From Brachionus manjavacas (lineage: Eukaryota; Rotifera; Eurotatoria; Ploima; Brachionidae): a stretch of 64,000 nucleotides of DNA. The translations under genes were made by a program, and so were the position numbers. This document shows, in pieces, positions 60,051 to 64,000 of this stretch. The first letter of the stretch is position 1. Each line of letters starts with the position of its first letter. The notes under the pieces were generated by a model, which was not told where the DNA came from, made no database searches, and saw only the letters and a list, made by a program, of their open reading frames with translations. The stretch spans positions 930,001 to 994,000 of the forward strand of contig JAHQIY010000002.1 of NCBI GenBank assembly GCA_019054805.1, given 5' to 3'.

Positions 60051-61581
60051 TTAAAAATCGGCGAATTCGATATCGTACAAATTTTCTTGGCTTATCGGAA
60101 TGGGATCATCATTGAAATTATCGAAATTAGATGTATCACCTTGGCTCTTAATTTTGGGAATCATTGGAGCCGGAGTTTTTTTGTTGTAGATAGCCAGCCA
60201 GTCAATCCCACAGAACCATTTGTGTGTCTTGATATCATCAACTCCATTCTTCAGATTACCAAAGCGCTTGGTCACATCAGCTTGAATCAAACAACGCATA
60301 AAATCCTTAATCTCTTCGGTCAAATGACTTGGCAATTTGTATTTACCAGCAAGAATTTTTTCATATATCTTAATAGGTTGGTCGCTTTGGAACGGCGGCC
60401 GCCCCGTCGACATCTCATAAGTCAGAATTCCAATAGCCCACCAGTCTACAGGCTTTCCATAAGGCTTTGACTGTATTATTCTTAAACAATCTTTAATCTA
60501 GCATTAATTAAATAAAATTAAATTCCTACTCGGGAGCCAGGTACTCGGGTGTCCCGCACAAAGTATACGTTCTTGTCTTGACATATTTGGCAAATCCAAA
60601 ATCGCTAATTTTCACATAGCCATCTTGGCCGATTAATGTGTTCTCTGGCTTCAGGTCGCGGTGAATTATGTCCAGCGAATGCAAATACTCAATGGCAAGA
60701 ACCACTTGTGCGCAGTAAAATTTGGACAGACTTTCCGTGAAGCGGTTTGTTCGAACCAAATGCTTGAACATTTCTCCGCCGGGCACAAACTCTAAAACAA
60801 TGTATAAATTGGAATTATCCTTAAATGAGGCTACATACGAGGCTATGAACGGAAAGTTAACACAGCTGATTATTTTTTTTTCGTTTAGTGTATGCTCGAT
60901 TTGGCGCGACTTGACCACATTTTTTTTTTCTAGCACTTTGAGAGCAAAAAATTGCTCGGTCTCTTTATTTTTGGCAAGAATCACTCGGCCAAAAGACCCG
61001 TTGCCGAGAGTTTTTTTGAGCTCAAAATCGCTCAATTTGGCGCTGGTCGTTCGACTAAGCGCAGCGTTCCATTTTTGCTCGAAAATTTTTTTTTCTTTGC
61101 GCAAAATTTCCATCCATTTTCGCCTATATTCCATATATTTGGTGTCAAAGCTGTTTCTCTTACTTTTGTTCACAGTGTAACGCGTGTGATTCTGCTGGTC
61201 CAGGTAGCTGGTTATGGAAGTTTTTTTGGACAAAGAGTTATTGACTGTGTTAAGTCCGGTTTGACGGCCTTTTATGTTCAAATTGAGCCAATTGTTGGAA
61301 AAAAAAGTGAAGTTGTTGGACTTAAAGGGACTGTTGTCCGAGCTTTGGTTTAGTTTGTTGAGTGGGTAGAGTTTGTTGATTGAAACTTCCCCACTTGGAG
61401 TGTCGGAAATTGTTTTGTTTATCCAAAGAGAGGTATTTGATGCCGTAAAGTGAACTGTGGTATTATCATCCGGATCGAACAAGTTTTGTATGGTTAGTTG
61501 TTGGACAGGGGTATTCGCTTTTGTCTTAGAGTCAGACACTAGTTTGTTTGAGCTTTTTTTGTTTTTACCATGGGATGGCAT
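60051..61581 (-). CDS. cAMP-dependent protein kinase catalytic subunit, PKA-type
   Basis: Two exons (61581-60530, 60480-60051; 49-nt intron, phase 2) give 493 residues against about 350 for typical PKA-C. Kinase motifs in order: G-N-G-S-F-G-R-V (the usual first Thr is Asn), [35 protein letters not shown] (activation-loop Thr present), D-W-W-A-I-G and [18 protein letters not shown]. The AGC tail ends in F-A-D-F, the F-x-x-F hydrophobic motif. About 145 residues precede the conserved A-helix region; they are Ser/Asn/Thr-rich and lack the N-myristoylation start (M-P-S-H). The start is the first Met, and the extension is open without gaps. Ser/Thr kinase inhibited by cAMP-binding R subunits in the family; whether this isoform is so regulated is inference. 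Confidence 0.9.
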
Positions 61582-63160
61582 ATTAATTTTTTTTTTTAGA
61601 ATCTATGACTACAATTTTGAAATTTCCAAGCGGCATTTGCATTAGGAATCTTTCCAATGTTTGTTGTTGTTGTTGTTTTTAATTGCAAAATTTTTTAATT
61701 TTAGCTTCAATTTAAATTTTTTGAACATTTTTAAAAAACAAACGGATTAGTTCGATGAAATCACGAAACTTTCGTGCTTTGAAGTTTTTCTGTGCTTCTC
61801 TTGACTAATCTTAGATTTAGCAAATTTGGGCACGCAAAAATGTCAAAAAGCGTATCCGAGAAGTTTTAATTGTGGTTTATTACATAACGACTGATGTACA
61901 TTTAAACCAATCTTCCATGTATTGACTCTCGATTTTTCAATGAGATTTTTTTTAATTAACCAAATGTTCACTAAGAATTTATTAAGAGCTGAAATGAGAT
62001 TTAAAAAAAATGTTGATATTTTTTTTTGTTGGAGTAAATTTGCCAAGTACTTATTTACTTTCATAACTATAACTATATAACTTTCACTCGTTTTTTTAAA
62101 TATTTTTACTGCAAAGTGATATTTGATAACTTAATATTTAAATTTAAATATTTATTCTTTCCCATCATAGCGAAAGTTTTAAATTTTTTTTTCTTAAATA
62201 TGATAACAAAATAGGGAATTATTTAAATAGAAATCTTATTCTTTTATTTTTATGGAGAAGGAAACTTTAATGTCAGGAATTTCAAATCATCATATAAAAT
62301 AAAATTTAAATTTTCAATAAATGAGAAGTATTTTTATAAATTTTTAAAAAAAGTGATTTTCATATTTGATACTAAATTAATATTCACTATTTTTTGATTA
62401 CTATCTTATTGTTACAAGGTTTTCCCTGTTGCTCCGCTGCCGGAATAATAAAAATAAAAAATAGAGAAATCAGCTTTGATTATTTAATTAACTGATTAAT
62501 ATATTTCGTTTACACGGCTATTTCTCTTTCAGCCTTTGTCTGATCTTTCAAAAAGCACAATTTGCCATCTTTCCTGATCAGTTATTTTATTTTTACCCAA
62601 TTTTTGTCTATTTTGGCAAATTTAAGGTAGTCTTGCTTGAATGAGATCGATAATTTTTTTTTAATAGTTTATTTAATAAATTTTTTAAATTGCTTTGAGA
62701 AATTAAACAATATGTTTTTAATAATTTCAAAAAGAACAAATGATTAATACATTTTAGAAAAGTTACAAGCTTTGAACTTTCCACTGCTGAAAAATAATAA
62801 ATAAGTAAATTGTCACATTTATAAGCAAGCATGATCTCAAATCAAAGACAATTTTTTTTTAGCGAATTCGATAAAAAAATTTTACTTAATTTTTGTCCCA
62901 ACAAAAAAAGTTTGAAAATTTAAATTTTTTTGACATACATGGGTTTTAAATATTAAGATTAATAAGTTTAAAATTTGAATTTTATTTATTCTGAAAAAAA
63001 TGGAAAATCAAACAAAAATTTAATATCAAATTGTTAATGAACAGTACATTTAGAGTTAGCCTGCTGATTAACCTAAAAATTATAAAAATTATTATAGGAG
63101 CAGTGCATTTTAGAGATTAATAAAATAGTCATTAGATTATTACATATGATTTAAATCATC
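61582..63160. other. Upstream and intergenic AT-rich DNA
   Basis: Begins with the kinase 5' region; a short (GTT)n run lies at about 61659-61675. Frames at 61843-62064 and 62608-62832 are Lys/Leu-rich AT artefacts. No supported gene. Confidence 0.45.
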
Positions 63161-63169
63161 AAGAACACG

Positions 63170-63475
63170 ATAGTGTCCAGTTTTTCATCAAACAGCTCAA
63201 AAAACTTGGCTTCAAACCTGAAATTCTAATGACTGCCTTCAAAAGTAGTCATCTTGATTATAACAGTTCTGTTTTGATAATCGCATCCTGCGAAATTAAA
63301 GCCCATATTAAAAGGGTCCAAAATAGGATCCTAAAAATCACTGGAATCACAAATAAAAAATTGCTCAACATTCAAGACGCAAAAGAGTGTATCGAAACAA
63401 TTATTTTTATTATTTATTTCAAAAATTTATCAACCACTTGGGTGATGAAAGTAAAAATAAAAATCAAGTAAGAGA
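63170..63475 (+). mobile_element. LINE RT C-terminal fragment
   Basis: The plus strand reads F-F-I-K-Q-L-K-K-L-G-F-K-P-E-I-L, then S-S-H-L-D-Y-N-S-S-V-L-I-I-A-S, then K-R-V-Q-N-R-I-L-K-I-T-G-I. This is the thumb/C-terminal part of a LINE reverse transcriptase (the 'SH-Y-S-P-I-L ... Q-N-R-I-L-R-I' block). It is short, with no palm and no clear tail. Confidence 0.6.
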
Positions 63476-63625
63476 AAAATAAATTTGAATAGTTAAATAG
63501 GAAAAAGTTTATTTCATTTTGTTTTTTTGTTAGTTTCTAAATAAATTATATATTAATATATAGAATAATCCGAATTTTATTTTGTTTTTAATAATCTAAA
63601 TTTATGCAAAAAAAAATTAAATAAA

Positions 63626-63864
63626 ATGAGTGAGATGGGTGGTTGCTTCAGAAAGCTTTGGTAAGTAACTCTAATATTTTTCTTTATTATTTTTCTTCCG
63701 GGTATTCTTTGTTTAGGCAAAATTTTCTTGATTCGGCTTTTCCATTTTTTTTCTCTTCTTTAATTTTTTTCTTTGTTGTCAGCATTTCAACTGCAGCATT
63801 TTCATTGATCTCTTCTATACTTCTTTATTCATCGTCGAATAATTCATTGATTTCTACCAAATAA
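63626..63864 (+). CDS. Possible two-exon small membrane protein or gene start
   Basis: ATG at 63626 starts M-S-E-M-G-G-C-F-R-K-L, and the frame meets an excellent donor (TTTG|GTAAGT) at 63660. A T-rich acceptor (TTTGTTTAG) ends at 63717. Joining the two keeps the frame (TG|G) and gives W-Q-N-F-L-D-S-A-F-P-F-F-F-S-S-L, a strong membrane helix, ending at 63862-63864: 60-odd residues, one TM segment. No family recognised. A second acceptor (TTTTGCAG, 63921) shows the gene could instead continue beyond the window with different splicing. Confidence 0.35.
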
Positions 63865-64000
63865 TGTGCATCAGAAAAGTTTCTAAACTTCTGGCCCAAC
63901 TTTATAACTCTTTATTTTGCAGAAGTACAAGAATGTCGATGGCTCTAATTATCTATTCCGATTCTAAAACAAAAAAAAAAGCGAAAATAGAGATCTACAA

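Noticed and set aside
61843-62832. Lys/Leu/Asn-rich minus-strand frames
   Set aside because: Typical chance frames in AT-rich DNA, with no motif and no consistent exon partners.

Overview
This window is nuclear DNA of an AT-rich invertebrate. Genes carry spliceosomal introns, many only about 44-55 nt long with weak polypyrimidine tracts and often TTTAAAG-type acceptors. The standard genetic code fits every gene, and non-LTR retrotransposons and small DNA transposons are common. The gene set (TIR proteins, LRR-Roc-COR protein, DEG/ENaC channel, ADAM-like protease, purple acid phosphatase, rolling-stone proteins) and the compact introns would suit a small lophotrochozoan such as a rotifer; that placement is inference, not shown by a marker gene.

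Layout. 0-9 kb: an RT fossil; the last exon of an unknown membrane protein (+) converging on an ARM-TIR-SAM protein (-); RT and hAT fossils; the 3' half of a LINE (-); a membrane-anchored ADAM-like metalloprotease (-). 10-22 kb: a pogo/Tigger-type element with another inverted-repeat element inside it, an intronless DEG/ENaC channel (+), an integrase-like fossil and a nearly full-length but decayed LINE (+). 22.4-38.9 kb: one very large minus-strand gene of 19 inferred exons, whose splice phases agree throughout except in exon 5. It encodes about 2,750 residues: a first LRR/Roc-like/COR-like half containing a segment that resembles the dynein heavy-chain stalk, then a full LRR-Roc-COR-TIR half. 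Its large introns hold a CR1-like LINE tail, short inverted-repeat elements and a palindromic low-complexity block. 39.8-41.3 kb: a decayed RTE-like LINE. 42.1-45.7 kb: purple acid phosphatase (-) and a secreted CAP protein (+), divergent. 49.4-51.3 kb: a seven-exon N-myristoylated stathmin-domain (STMND1-like) gene with a perfect palindromic X-box upstream. 52.7-57.4 kb: two tandem rolling-stone-like membrane proteins (-) with the same exon plan, separated by a piggyBac-type MITE. 60.0-61.6 kb: a PKA-type catalytic kinase with a long N-terminal extension (-). 63.2-64 kb: an RT fossil and a possible gene start.

The two TIR proteins, the ADAM-like protease and the CAP protein are compatible with defence or extracellular roles, and the X-box points to a ciliary programme for the stathmin-like gene. 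There is no operon logic here; genes are independent and separated by AT-rich DNA. The most unusual object is the double ROCO gene.
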